Below are positions 1 through 7,522 of a stretch of 13,304 bases of DNA, piece by piece. This stretch comes from Verrucomicrobiota bacterium (lineage in GTDB: Bacteria > Verrucomicrobiota > Verrucomicrobiia > Chthoniobacterales > UBA10450). Numbering within the stretch: position 1 is the first letter of the stretch; each line of letters starts with the position of its first letter. A model generated the notes under the pieces. That model was not told the DNA's origin. It ran no database searches and saw nothing but the letters and a program-made list of their open reading frames with translations. The position numbers and the translations under genes were made by a program. Location: contig QHNF01000050.1 of the NCBI GenBank assembly GCA_003218345.1, positions 1 through 13,304 of the forward strand. Direction: 5' to 3'.

Positions 1-273
1 AGCGCGGAAGAAGACGTGGTCCGTCAGATACTATCGAATCAAATGGCGGAGATTCAGGTTGCGCAAGGGGTGCCGGACGCTGCCAAGGAATTCAAGGTCG
101 ACAGTGTTAATGGAGTGGTAAAGGTGATCCAGAAAAGCGTCCTCATCGAACTGACTGAACCCGACAATACCATCCTCGATGGGATCAATCTTGTGACGTT
201 GACTGCTCAATGGCAACAAGGCGGTATTTCGCAGTCAAAACAGATCAAGTTTTATGTTTACCGGCCCGGATAA
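1..273 (+). CDS. gspI: Type II secretion minor pseudopilin GspI, C-terminal part (5' end outside window)
   Basis: The reading frame is open from the first base to TAA at 271-273, so the GTG at position 16 is probably internal and the gene starts upstream of the window. The 90 visible codons contain a helix-like stretch (VVRQILSNQMAEIQ) that resembles the 'A..N.LAE' helix of GspI. A beta-rich C-terminus follows (VTLTAQWQQGG...KFYVYRP), the usual end of the GspI globular domain. GspI is a minor pseudopilin that forms the tip complex with GspJ and GspK in the periplasm. The diagnostic N-terminal prepilin motif is missing because of the truncation, so the call rests on the C-terminal pattern and on position: the gene overlaps gspJ by 20 bases and is followed by K, L and M in canonical order. 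GspH is the main alternative, but I would expect I directly before J. Confidence 0.72.
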   Translation, partial: SAEEDVVRQILSNQMAEIQVAQGVPDAAKEFKVDSVNGVVKVIQKSVLIELTEPDNTILDGINLVTLTAQWQQGGISQSKQIKFYVYRPG

Positions 274-895
274 CTGCAGATTACAAATCCGAAATTCTTA
301 TCGCGGTTTTACGTTGCTCGAGATCATGCTGGCGGTGGCGATCCTCGGAATGATGGCGCTGGCAATTTTTCGCTTTGTACAATCGAACATGACGTCACTG
401 CGCCTCTCATCTGACATAGCCGCAACACACGCGCAGTATGGCGGGCTGCGCGATCTCCTGACGGCGGAGTGGCAAGACCTCAGCCCGACGCGTGGCAGGA
501 TGATAGGAGAGCCATTCAAATTAAACGATCGCGAGCGCGATGTGATAAGTTGGAATTGCAGCGCCGGCCTTGGACTGCTTACCCGCTATGCGCCAGGCGA
601 TTTTACAGTTACGCTTCGGTTGCAACCGGAAAACGAAAAGAGCAACCGACTTGATCTCGGCTTATTGCGAAAGCCAAAGGATGATTCCGACATCGGAGAG
701 GGACACGAGACTTGGGTGCCATTGATCAAAAATGTGAGTAGCCTGCAAATCAGTTATTTCAATCCGCAGTCGAATGTTTGGGTCGATCGATGGCCAGGTG
801 GGTTGCTGCCTCGGCTTGTGAAGATAACCGTGGGACGCACTGATGCAGCTGTGCCGTGGGAGGCAGTTATTCCACTGAAACGAACGCCGTATTGA
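254..895 (+). CDS. gspJ: Type II secretion minor pseudopilin GspJ
   Basis: This 213-aa protein has a type IV prepilin signal: an 18-residue basic leader ending in glycine, then the mature start FTLLEIMLAVAILG, with the conserved Glu at mature position 5 (residue 23) and a hydrophobic helix to about residue 40. GspD-family prepilin peptidase (GspO/PilD) would cut after Gly18 and methylate Phe19. The length and a late segment with NVWVDRWPGG...LPRLVKITVG match the GspJ pattern (W...W.....LP..V.I). GspJ sits in the pseudopilus tip with GspI and GspK. The ATG at 254 lies inside the end of gspI (20-base overlap), which suggests translational coupling. No later start keeps the leader. The family call is strong from the motif plus the I-J-K order. 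Confidence 0.9.
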   Translation: MFTGPDNCRLQIRNSYRGFTLLEIMLAVAILGMMALAIFRFVQSNMTSLRLSSDIAATHAQYGGLRDLLTAEWQDLSPTRGRMIGEPFKLNDRERDVISWNCSAGLGLLTRYAPGDFTVTLRLQPENEKSNRLDLGLLRKPKDDSDIGEGHETWVPLIKNVSSLQISYFNPQSNVWVDRWPGGLLPRLVKITVGRTDAAVPWEAVIPLKRTPY

Positions 896-909
896 GCGAT
901 CCGGATCCT

Positions 910-1860
910 ATGAAGAGGCCTTCTGCAAATTCGAAATCAAATGTCGGCGCTGCGCTGATGTTATCGCTCTGGGCACTATTTTTGCTCAGTGCAATGATTA
1001 TCGCATGGGCGCTCGACATTGATTCGCGCCTTGCCTTTTCCGGTCATGCAAACCACGTGCTAGAAGCCGAAGCGATGGCATCTTCAGGCGCGGACGTTGC
1101 TTTGGCGGTGTTCAAACCCGACTCGCCAAACCTGCATGGAAAAATGGGCGACCGAGAAGGTTACGACGTCCAGATGACCGGTGAGTGTGGTCGCCTAAAT
1201 TTGAACTTGCTGGCGCCGGGGGGAGTAGAGAACCAAGCGCTGGTGGAAATTCTGCGCCGATATCTCAATCTCAAAGGGGTAGAGCTCAACGATCTCGATA
1301 CGATGATAGATTCTTTGCTCGATTGGGTGTCGCCCACCAAGGGACTTCATCACTTGAACGCGCCGCCGGAGAGCGACGATTACCATCCGTCGCACGCGGC
1401 GCTGACTTCTGTGGATGAGCTAAAGAAAATCTATGGCTGGGGAGAGTTTACTTCGAAGCCGGGTTGGGACGAAGATTTTACCGTCATCATCGGTAATTGT
1501 CAGCAGATCGATCTTGCCTGGGCATCGCGCGATGTGCTGCGCGCTTTGGGCATCGGAGACGATTTGGTCGATCGCTTCCTGCAACTGCGGCGTGGCCCGG
1601 ACGGGATCGATGGAACGGCGGATGACTTTCAGTTCACGAAGTCGGCGACAACCGGCAGTGTTCCGCCTGAAATCCAGACTGCGCTTGGCCTCAAACCCGA
1701 ACAATTTCAGCAGATTCAAAATTTGGTCACATTCAATTCGCCAGTCTTTCGGATTGTGAGCGTAGGAAAATCGGGTGACGTTACGCGCTCTGTGCAGATG
1801 ATAGCATCGCAAGGAGGCTTAGGCGGCCGTCCTGCGGTGATGAGCTGGAAGGAGCTTTGA
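910..1860 (+). CDS. gspK: Type II secretion minor pseudopilin GspK
   Basis: The product is 316 aa from the ATG at 910. GspK is the largest minor pseudopilin and caps the pseudopilus tip. The N-terminus MKRPSANSKSNVG/AALMLSLWALFLL is a prepilin-like leader and helix with Leu instead of Glu at mature position 5, the known GspK exception. Further GspK features are the GRLNLNLL segment (about residues 94-101), a D-LLDW motif (about 134-142) and an acidic DG-DGTADDF loop (about 229-242) that resembles GspK calcium-binding loops. The frame is also open upstream from GTG 856, but that start would overlap gspJ by 40 bases and place 18 extra residues before the leader. I prefer ATG 910, 14 bases after the gspJ stop, although no strong Shine-Dalgarno sequence precedes it. 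Confidence 0.9.
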   Translation: MKRPSANSKSNVGAALMLSLWALFLLSAMIIAWALDIDSRLAFSGHANHVLEAEAMASSGADVALAVFKPDSPNLHGKMGDREGYDVQMTGECGRLNLNLLAPGGVENQALVEILRRYLNLKGVELNDLDTMIDSLLDWVSPTKGLHHLNAPPESDDYHPSHAALTSVDELKKIYGWGEFTSKPGWDEDFTVIIGNCQQIDLAWASRDVLRALGIGDDLVDRFLQLRRGPDGIDGTADDFQFTKSATTGSVPPEIQTALGLKPEQFQQIQNLVTFNSPVFRIVSVGKSGDVTRSVQMIASQGGLGGRPAVMSWKEL

Positions 1861-1873
1861 TTTCGAGACTGGC

Positions 1874-3097
1874 ATGCCATCCATTTTTATAATTCCGACC
1901 GCGCACGGCTGGAATTTTCTGCGCTCAGCCGAGCAAAACGGCTCCTGGAATGTACGCAAATTGCAAACATTGGAGGAAGCAGTGCCATTGCTCTCCGCGA
2001 CTGATGATTTTGTCCTTGGCTTGCCCGTTACGGCCGTGCTTGCGCAGCGATTTCGTTTGCCGACCGTAGATCCGGCAGAATTTCCGGAAATGATCCGGAT
2101 CCAGATCGAGAAGGTGTTGCCATTTTCGGCCGAGGAAGTCACTACCGACTTCGAATTGATCGAGCAAAACGAGAGCGAAAGCGTGGTCTCAGCCATCGCG
2201 ATTAGAAACGAGCAACTTGCTGAAATGGCTTCTCCGCTATTGGAGCGCGGTTGCATCCCGCGACAAGTCACCGTCTATGCCGCGCAGCGCGCCAGCACCC
2301 ATGCCCCTAAAGGAAACGCTGTTCTTATTTATCCAGAAGGCGACACGCTCGTTTATGCAGTGACGGAGAACGGTAAGCTGAGCCTTGCTCGAGTGTTCGA
2401 CAGCGCCAACGGAGAGCAACTACAACTTGAATTGCCGCAGTTGCGATTGAGCGCTGAGTTACAAGGCATCAATGCGTCCTTTCCGAATGTATTGCTGGAC
2501 GAGACCTGCTATCAACTGCGCGATACCGTAGAAGGAATTCTGGCCGGCCCGACCGAGATCGTTGGTATCGAGCTACCACCCGCGCCGGTTAAATTAAATC
2601 TCCTGCCAGAAAGCTGGCGGCGACGCCGTTCACAATTGGTCAGGCAGGCGGAATGGCGAAGGCGACTCCTCTGGGTAGGTGGCGCTTATGCTGCGCTTCT
2701 CTTTCTCTTGGTCGCGTATCTCGGCCTGATGCGGTTTCAGATAGGACGCCTTGACCAGCGTATTGCGCACGACGCACCTGAAACCGAGTTTGTCCGCGCG
2801 ACAGAAGCAAACTGGAAGGCGCTCGCACCTGCCATCGACTCGCGCTATTACCCGGTAGAAATCGTGCTGCATCTTTTCGAAAGCCTGCCGTCCGCCGACG
2901 TGCGCATTACTGCGTACAATCAATCGGCGCGGCAGATCTCCGTCGATGGCGAAGCAAATACAGCTGCTCTCGCCTATGAATTCATAGAAAAAATAAAGAA
3001 GAATCCAGATCTGCGAATCTTTCAGTTTGACATGGCTGCGCCTCGCATTCTGCCCAATGACCATGCGCAGTTTCGATTGGAGGGAAAACCACGATGA
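1874..3097 (+). CDS. gspL: Type II secretion assembly platform protein GspL (PilM/PilN-like)
   Basis: This 407-aa bitopic inner-membrane protein has three parts. Residues 1-235 form a cytoplasmic actin-like fold of the GspL/PilM type (VLGLPVTAVLAQRFRLPTVD followed by a long helix with IQIEKVLPFSAEEV). Residues 240-250 carry an LNLLPESW motif and an Arg-rich cluster, typical where PilN-like segments enter the membrane. One transmembrane helix (about 265-286) leads to a periplasmic ferredoxin-like domain (about 320-407) with the PilN/GspL pattern LPS-DVRITAYNQ...ISVDGEA. GspL recruits the ATPase GspE and pairs with GspM. The start ATG 1874 lies 13 bases after gspK. The stop overlaps the gspM start as ATGA. 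The layout looks like a PilM-PilN fusion, which fits GspL as their counterpart. Confidence 0.85.
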   Translation: MPSIFIIPTAHGWNFLRSAEQNGSWNVRKLQTLEEAVPLLSATDDFVLGLPVTAVLAQRFRLPTVDPAEFPEMIRIQIEKVLPFSAEEVTTDFELIEQNESESVVSAIAIRNEQLAEMASPLLERGCIPRQVTVYAAQRASTHAPKGNAVLIYPEGDTLVYAVTENGKLSLARVFDSANGEQLQLELPQLRLSAELQGINASFPNVLLDETCYQLRDTVEGILAGPTEIVGIELPPAPVKLNLLPESWRRRRSQLVRQAEWRRRLLWVGGAYAALLFLLVAYLGLMRFQIGRLDQRIAHDAPETEFVRATEANWKALAPAIDSRYYPVEIVLHLFESLPSADVRITAYNQSARQISVDGEANTAALAYEFIEKIKKNPDLRIFQFDMAAPRILPNDHAQFRLEGKPR

Positions 3098-3645
3098 TGC
3101 CGGCGTGGTACCAGAGGATGAATCCACGCGAGCGCGTGCTCTCATGGATAGTGGCCGGCACGGTGTTTGTGCTGCTCAACCTTTGGATTTTGAGCTGGAT
3201 CTTGGGCGCGCTTAGTAGCGCACGCAAGGAGCTGGCTGAGCGCAAAGGAAAGTTAGGCGAGCAAGCTCTTTATGTGAAAGAACGAGATTTATGGATGAAA
3301 CGCGACGAATGGATCCGGCAACATCAGCCAACTCTCAAGAATCCTGCCGAAGCCTCAGCCTTGCTTGACCAGCTGAAGCAAGTAGCCGGCAAATACAACG
3401 TCTTGATCGAGAATCCGGTGATTGGTTCCGGAGAGACAACGCCTTACCATCAGACGGTTTTTGCTTCCATTGAAACGAAAAGCCCATGGCCACCGCTGGT
3501 ACACTTTCTTTATGATGTGCAACGACCGGATGCTTTTATCGTGCTCGAAAATGTTAATCTGGCGATCGATGGCAGCGACCCCACGATGATGCGCGGCAAA
3601 TTTAAAATTGCCCGTTGGTTTGCGCCAGCGCAACGGACGAAGTAA
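3094..3645 (+). CDS. gspM: Type II secretion assembly platform protein GspM (PilO-like)
   Basis: This 183-aa protein has a short cytoplasmic N-terminus (WYQRMNPRERVL), a motif typical of GspM, one transmembrane helix (about 17-39), a charged coiled-coil-like stretch (about 40-75, RKELAERKGKLGEQ) and a periplasmic ferredoxin-like domain (about 85-178) with ALLDQLKQVAGKYNV and PWPPLVHFLYDVQRPDAFIVLENVNLAID. The last segment is the PilO/GspM signature in which the strand after the 'L..Ll..lq' helix carries the dimer face. GspM heterodimerises with GspL in the inner membrane. Its ATG (3094) overlaps the gspL stop by four bases. A second ATG at 3097 is an equally possible start and shortens the protein by one residue. 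Confidence 0.85.
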   Translation: MMPAWYQRMNPRERVLSWIVAGTVFVLLNLWILSWILGALSSARKELAERKGKLGEQALYVKERDLWMKRDEWIRQHQPTLKNPAEASALLDQLKQVAGKYNVLIENPVIGSGETTPYHQTVFASIETKSPWPPLVHFLYDVQRPDAFIVLENVNLAIDGSDPTMMRGKFKIARWFAPAQRTK

Positions 3646-4270
3646 TGATAAACTAGTAAATTTATTATCGTCAGTCCTCGTTCTGCTCGCTGTGGTTTGC
3701 AGTCACGCTGAGGACGTGCTGCCGCCGCAGTTTAACTTCGATCGCTACTCAAAGATGGTGGATCATTCGCCCTTTGCAATTGCCACGGCAGTAGCACCGC
3801 CTTCGGCCACGCCCGATTTTGCAAAAGACCTTTACGTGGCCAACGCCGCGCGCTCACCCGAAGGCGATCTGGTGACGCTCGCTTCGAGTTCGGATCACAA
3901 TTTCAAGAAATATCTTACCACCAGACAACCAATGGACGGCTATAGCATCGCCAACATCGAATGGTCGGACCGCGTGGGCGCGACAAAGGTGACAATTAGC
4001 AAGGACGGAAATTTTGCGACTGTCACGTTTAATCAGGCGCTTTTGTCGCAATCTGCACCGAATGCGCCGAATGCGGGGCTTGCTTCCAGAACGTTCACGC
4101 CACCGACTCCTAACCTCCCTAACACAGCGGCACCGAAGTTGCCTCCGGAAATGCAACAGCTGATTCCATCTCCGCGAGAGGGGGCTCGGTCCCATACCCG
4201 CGGCATGATTCAGCGGAATCCAAGAGGGGCATCGAAGCCGTCCGCCCAAGCACCGGGCGCAAAACAGTAG
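3620..4270 (+). CDS. Putative periplasmic T2SS accessory protein with GspC/PilP-like (HR) domain and Pro-rich tail
   Basis: The start is uncertain because the frame has no ATG near its 5' end. TTG 3620 gives 216 aa and TTG 3608 gives 220 aa, and both overlap gspM. From 3620 the protein has a basic n-region, a hydrophobic core (LVNLLSSVLVLLAVV) and a plausible signal-peptidase site after CSHA. A beta-rich domain follows (about residues 55-125: DLYVANAARSPEGDLVTL, then DGYSIANIEWSD...TKVTISKDGNFATVTF). This spacing recalls the HR domain of GspC and PilP, which contacts the secretin. The tail (about 130-216) is rich in Pro, Ala and Asn (APNAPNAG, PPTPNLPNT) and looks disordered. I infer the link to GspC/PilP from the pattern and from the gene's place after gspM. 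There is no clear lipobox and no PDZ domain. It may equally be a lineage-specific component. Confidence 0.5.
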   Translation: MRQRNGRSNDKLVNLLSSVLVLLAVVCSHAEDVLPPQFNFDRYSKMVDHSPFAIATAVAPPSATPDFAKDLYVANAARSPEGDLVTLASSSDHNFKKYLTTRQPMDGYSIANIEWSDRVGATKVTISKDGNFATVTFNQALLSQSAPNAPNAGLASRTFTPPTPNLPNTAAPKLPPEMQQLIPSPREGARSHTRGMIQRNPRGASKPSAQAPGAKQ

Positions 4271-4290
4271 ACCTGCGGAGGAGCAGCGGC

Positions 4291-4710
4291 CTAACCGCCG
4301 CCCCAATCGTCGTCGGTAGTATCAGTTTGTCGATCCGGCCCCGCGGAAAACAGGTCATAGCCACTCGAATTTTTGAGACCGGGATAGCGGTAAATATACT
4401 CGTTTCCCCACGGATCTTTCGGCAGCTCTCTGAATAACTGATACCACCGGGCAGGTTTTGGATCCTTGTCCGGTTGAGTAACAAGCGCCTGGAGACCTTG
4501 CTCTGTGGTTGGATAAAAGCCGTTCATGCTTTCATAGAGTTGCAGCTGTGACTTGATCGCCTGAACGTCGGCTTGAACGCGCATGGTTTTCGCAATGGCA
4601 GTCGTGTTGCCGAGTTTTGAAATCGCCACTCCTAATATGATTACGATGATGCTCACCACGAGCATGATCTCTAGCAGCGTGAAGCCCTGTTGTTTTGTTT
4701 TTATTCTCAT
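4291..4710 (-). CDS. gspG: Type II secretion major pseudopilin GspG
   Basis: The product is 139 aa, the usual GspG length. The leader MRIKTKQQG is followed by FTLLEIMLVVSIIVIILG, with the prepilin peptidase site after Gly9 and Glu14 as mature Glu5. GspG hallmarks follow in order: a helix with IKSQLQLYESMNGFYPTTEQGLQALV, the loop ELPKDPWGNEYIYRYPG, and a C-terminal calcium loop YDLFSAGPDR...TDDDWG. GspG subunits polymerise into the pseudopilus that pushes substrates through the secretin. The gene is convergent with the plus-strand gspI-M block, with only 20 bases between stops, and is the last of three minus-strand genes after gspF and an unknown secreted protein. A purine-rich GGGAGGG lies about 15 bases upstream of the ATG, rather far for a ribosome binding site. 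Confidence 0.95.
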   Translation of the reverse strand: MRIKTKQQGFTLLEIMLVVSIIVIILGVAISKLGNTTAIAKTMRVQADVQAIKSQLQLYESMNGFYPTTEQGLQALVTQPDKDPKPARWYQLFRELPKDPWGNEYIYRYPGLKNSSGYDLFSAGPDRQTDTTDDDWGGG

Positions 4711-4773
4711 CTCAAATAAATGATGGCCCTCCCATCTTGTGCGCGGCTATATTACCTCGGTCTTCAAGAATTG

Positions 4774-5838
4774 CTAGTGGCCAGTGCGCAGAAGATAATC
4801 CGATTTGTCCCAGATATATTTTAGTTGAATCTGGGTGGCGCGGATCGCCGAAGAACCGCTGCCAGTTCCGTTGAAGACGAGCAGATCATTCGCGCCCACT
4901 TTCAAACTTGTAACCGGCACGATTTTCTGGGCGCGCAGCCACCCGGTATAGTGGAAATGCATTTGCGGGTCGAGCGGTTCGACTTCGCCGCGATAACCTG
5001 GGTCAGCCAGATCCGGCAACGCCAGAGAAACTGGCCCAATATCCTGGCCGTTAACATAAATTTCTGGTGCAGCATCAATGCGCGGGTTAGCAACTTCGAA
5101 AGTCAACACCGCGGTCAACGGTTGCGCCTCAATTGGAAACTGAAATGCGGCGTTTTCCTGGTCCTGTCCACCAATTTGGATTGTCTCTGCCGCGAGGGTT
5201 GCTGTGACGGTTCCAAAATCCTCAACGTCGTCAGGGGGCGCATGCAGCGCCGGGATCGATGAGAACGGTTCGGGAATTACGTCACGGCGTTCCGCGTTCA
5301 CAGGATGCACTACTTCACTGCTCGTCATCCAATCCAAATACACTGCGCGCACTGTTTTTCCATCGCCGGGAACTTCGATATCGATGGATGAAGCGCCGGT
5401 CATCGGGATGAGCACAGAATCTGAACTCGGCAGATTCATTCCTACTCCAAGCGTGCCCGAGCGCAAGACGTGGGTGCCAGATTCGTCCCATGCAATCAAC
5501 TCAGGCTGCTGATCGGGTTTGTCGTCGAAGAACAAGCGGAAAAAGAGAACCTGATAATCCGGGCTCGGCTGTGTCACTCGAATCCGAAAGACGCTCTTGG
5601 GCGCAGGAGCGCCTTCCGTTGCCTGACCGGGCAGTAGCGTGAGCGCTTCAATCCATGCCGGCGCGTTTTGCGCTTTCGAATTTTGCGGCGCGTTTTGTCT
5701 TAGATCGAGCCACGCGCTTTCCGGGACTGGCTGCTCCGTCGCACTGGCGGGGGACGGTAAGGCATCGCTCAAAGCTTCCTGTGCGCCCACGCGGCAAACC
5801 GCAGCAAAGAATAACCCAAGGACAGCGCGAACTAACAT
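4774..5838 (-). CDS. Unrecognised secreted beta-rich protein between gspF and gspG
   Basis: I do not recognise the family. From ATG 5838 the product is 354 aa and begins with a textbook signal peptide (MLVRAVLGLFFAAVCRVGA, cut before QEA). A TTG at 5877 would add 13 residues; an AAGG sits only one base before it, so I prefer the ATG. After a Pro/Ala/Ser-rich linker (about 25-60), the protein is predominantly beta-like. A first region (about 80-175) includes VFRIRVTQPSPDYQVLFFRLFF. A C-terminal region (about 235-350) has EIYVNGQDIGPV, then VPVTSLKVGANDLLVF, then AIRATQIQLKY. That last arrangement resembles galactose-binding-like jelly-roll modules, which is inference only. It lacks a prepilin motif, C-terminal anchor and Cys lipobox. 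It lies 49 bases after gspF and 63 bases before gspG on the same strand, so it may be a T2SS accessory factor or substrate. Confidence 0.7.
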   Translation of the reverse strand: MLVRAVLGLFFAAVCRVGAQEALSDALPSPASATEQPVPESAWLDLRQNAPQNSKAQNAPAWIEALTLLPGQATEGAPAPKSVFRIRVTQPSPDYQVLFFRLFFDDKPDQQPELIAWDESGTHVLRSGTLGVGMNLPSSDSVLIPMTGASSIDIEVPGDGKTVRAVYLDWMTSSEVVHPVNAERRDVIPEPFSSIPALHAPPDDVEDFGTVTATLAAETIQIGGQDQENAAFQFPIEAQPLTAVLTFEVANPRIDAAPEIYVNGQDIGPVSLALPDLADPGYRGEVEPLDPQMHFHYTGWLRAQKIVPVTSLKVGANDLLVFNGTGSGSSAIRATQIQLKYIWDKSDYLLRTGH

Positions 5839-5887
5839 TGAGCGGGCGAGATTATTCGCGCACAACTTGGATTGCAAGCCTTCAGTT

Positions 5888-7132
5888 TCAATGCGGTCTG
5901 AATTGCAAGCTGTGCGTCATCTCAAATACTGCCGACAGAATGCTGAAAACAACCAGACCAACCAGCACTGCGATAACGACGATAATAACCGGCGGAATCA
6001 GTTGCGAGATCCAGCCAACCGTCCGGTCCAGTTCGCGTTCATAAACGTCCGCAATGGCTTGCATTGTTTCGGCGAAATGCCCGGTTTGTTCTCCTACCGC
6101 CATCATGTCTGTAAACAAATCCGGAAACAGCTTTTGCTCTTGCAACGCCGCGGAGAGTGTCGCGCCATCGATGACCGCCTTGCGCACCTCGCCCAGCTTG
6201 AGTTCGAGAAACCGGTTTCCGGCAATCTCAGTTACCAGATCAAGTGCGCGGAGCAGAGGAACACCGTTTTCCATTAACGTTCCCAATGTGCGCGAGAACT
6301 GCGCATAGTACCGGTGGCGAATCACCCGTCCGTATCCAGGAATCATCAGCCGGAAACGGTCCCAGCCGATGCGCCCTTCCTCGGCGCGAACAAGGGCGCG
6401 GAACCCGATGGTTGCGCCAATCACCAGCAGCACGCCAACCCACCAATAACCCGTGAGCATATGATGAATTTCCAGCAGAATCCGTGTGGGCAGCGGAAGC
6501 GCGCCGCCAGTTTGCGCCATGAATCCGGTCAACTGCGGCACCATGAACGTGATAAAAATTGTAATGAGAACGGCGCCAGCCAATGCGAGAAATGCCGGAT
6601 AAATCAGGGCCTGTTGCACGCGATCTCGCAGCTCTTTCGCCTGCATCAAATGCTTGACCAGCCGAAGCAGAATCTGGGGCAGCGCTCCACTCGCCTCGCC
6701 GGCGGCTACCAGATTTACATAGAGCGGCGGGAAAATTCGCGGCAGCTCACTCAGCGCCTGGGAGAAACTGCGGCCATCGACCAGCGCCTGATGTAACGTG
6801 TGGGTCATTTGCTGAACCCGCGGCTGCTTCAAACGTTTTTCCAAAATTGACAGCCCTTCGTCGAGCGTCATCCCCGCTTGCAACAGATGAGCGAGCTGCT
6901 CGGTAAAAACCAGCAGTTGGCCGTGCGGAATTTTCAGATTTTGTGAGGGAGAAGCTGGCGCCCGGCCATCTCGCTTTATCGCCTTTGGTTCTGGGCCGAC
7001 TAACTCGATCCGGACGGGAATACATTGTTGCAATTCAATTTGCCGGATCGCGACTGCTCGATCCGCGCAATCGAGCACGCCCTCAACCAAACTGCCCTGT
7101 GCATTGCGGGCACGATAAGTAAACTGTGGCAT
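5888..7132 (-). CDS. gspF: Type II secretion inner-membrane platform protein GspF
   Basis: From ATG 7132 the product is 414 aa and begins MPQFTYRARNAQGSLVEGV, the canonical GspF N-terminus. It has two T2SSF domains (about residues 76-199 and 279-402), each starting with an F/Q-L-LL-G helix (VFTEQLAHLLQAGMTLDEGL; QFSRTLGTLMENGVPLLRAL), and GE-SG / GE-TG motifs at about 145-149 and 347-351. Three transmembrane segments fall at about 178-200, 229-248 and 378-402. GspF is the polytopic core of the platform on which GspE acts. The frame is open to a GTG at 7198, but the 22 extra residues are encoded by a short repeat and do not resemble GspF, so I reject that start. It is the first gene of the minus-strand block F-unknown-G. 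Confidence 0.93.
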   Translation of the reverse strand: MPQFTYRARNAQGSLVEGVLDCADRAVAIRQIELQQCIPVRIELVGPEPKAIKRDGRAPASPSQNLKIPHGQLLVFTEQLAHLLQAGMTLDEGLSILEKRLKQPRVQQMTHTLHQALVDGRSFSQALSELPRIFPPLYVNLVAAGEASGALPQILLRLVKHLMQAKELRDRVQQALIYPAFLALAGAVLITIFITFMVPQLTGFMAQTGGALPLPTRILLEIHHMLTGYWWVGVLLVIGATIGFRALVRAEEGRIGWDRFRLMIPGYGRVIRHRYYAQFSRTLGTLMENGVPLLRALDLVTEIAGNRFLELKLGEVRKAVIDGATLSAALQEQKLFPDLFTDMMAVGEQTGHFAETMQAIADVYERELDRTVGWISQLIPPVIIVVIAVLVGLVVFSILSAVFEMTHSLQFRPH

Positions 7133-7148
7133 CGGCGTGGAAAATAAC

Positions 7149-7176
7149 CGGAAACCTGAAATCGGAAACCTCAAAT
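7149..7176. repeat. Two-copy 14-bp tandem repeat of a lineage-type intergenic family
   Basis: Two adjacent copies of cggaaacctgaaat (second copy with one G-to-C change) lie just upstream of the preferred gspF start. Translated on the minus strand they give a LRFPISGFRLF-type peptide, a phrase I associate with short intergenic repeats in Verrucomicrobiota and Planctomycetota. That association is from memory. The repeat explains the false N-terminal extension of gspF. Confidence 0.55.
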
Positions 7177-7287
7177 TGCGGGACCTGACGTTTTTCACCG
7201 CAACCTGCGCGAATTCGCAGCTCTCCTAATTTGGCAAAACGCCAGACACGTCGCTCGAGCGTCTGCCTGAGATAGTTGTTAATTACC

Positions 7288-7319
7288 GGGATCGCGCGAG
7301 AAATTTTGCTTGCGATCCC
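7288..7319. promoter_or_regulatory. Perfect 8-bp inverted repeat, possible operator or leader hairpin
   Basis: GGGATCGC (7288-7295) and GCGATCCC (7312-7319) are perfect inverted copies around a 16-base AT-rich centre. They lie 26 bases before the ATG of the small secreted-protein gene and in the divergent interval with gspF. A weak sigma70-like pair (TTGTTA 7276-7281, 17 bases, AGAAAT 7299-7304) overlaps the palindrome. The function is inferred only from position and symmetry. Confidence 0.3.
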
Positions 7320-7345
7320 CTGTGATCCTGCTAAGAGCGGCGAGC

Positions 7346-7522
7346 ATGAAGTGTGCAGCAGTGTTCGTAGTCGTTTTCGTTGCGCTTGTGTCGCAAACAT
7401 TGGCGGTTTTGCGACCGCTCTTTCCGGCCAAACCGGCGCCACCATTTAGTGGCGGAGCAATCATAGGAGACGATTTGGTCCGGAGTTCTGCCAACAAAGC
7501 GCCTACTACAGCGCCTAAGTAA
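7346..7522 (+). CDS. Small secreted peptide (58 aa), function unknown
   Basis: From ATG 7346 the product is 58 aa: a signal peptide or membrane anchor (MKCAAVFVVVFVALVSQTLA) followed by a short exported tail rich in Pro, Ala and Lys (LRPLFPAKPAPPFSGG...KAPTTAPK). An AAGAG lies about ten bases upstream and may serve as ribosome binding site. The frame extends back to 7310, but the inner ATG gives the cleaner signal peptide. The well-formed signal sequence and compact proline motif suggest a real gene rather than a chance frame. I cannot name a family. It stands alone, divergent from gspF, and a palindrome lies just upstream of it. It could be a small secreted or envelope peptide. No cysteine or lipobox follows the signal. 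Confidence 0.5.
   Translation: MKCAAVFVVVFVALVSQTLAVLRPLFPAKPAPPFSGGAIIGDDLVRSSANKAPTTAPK

Noticed and set aside
4271..4290. Bidirectional terminator between the convergent T2SS blocks
   Set aside because: Only a 4-bp GCGG/CCGC pairing is visible and there is no T tract.
5639..6277. 212-aa plus-strand frame spanning gspF and its neighbour
   Set aside because: It is antisense to two well-supported genes, with Cys/Asn/Arg-rich composition typical of shadow frames.
7133..7198. GTG start at 7198 for gspF, adding 22 residues
   Set aside because: The extra residues are encoded by a tandem repeat and do not resemble GspF. MPQFTYRARNAQG from ATG 7132 is the canonical family start.
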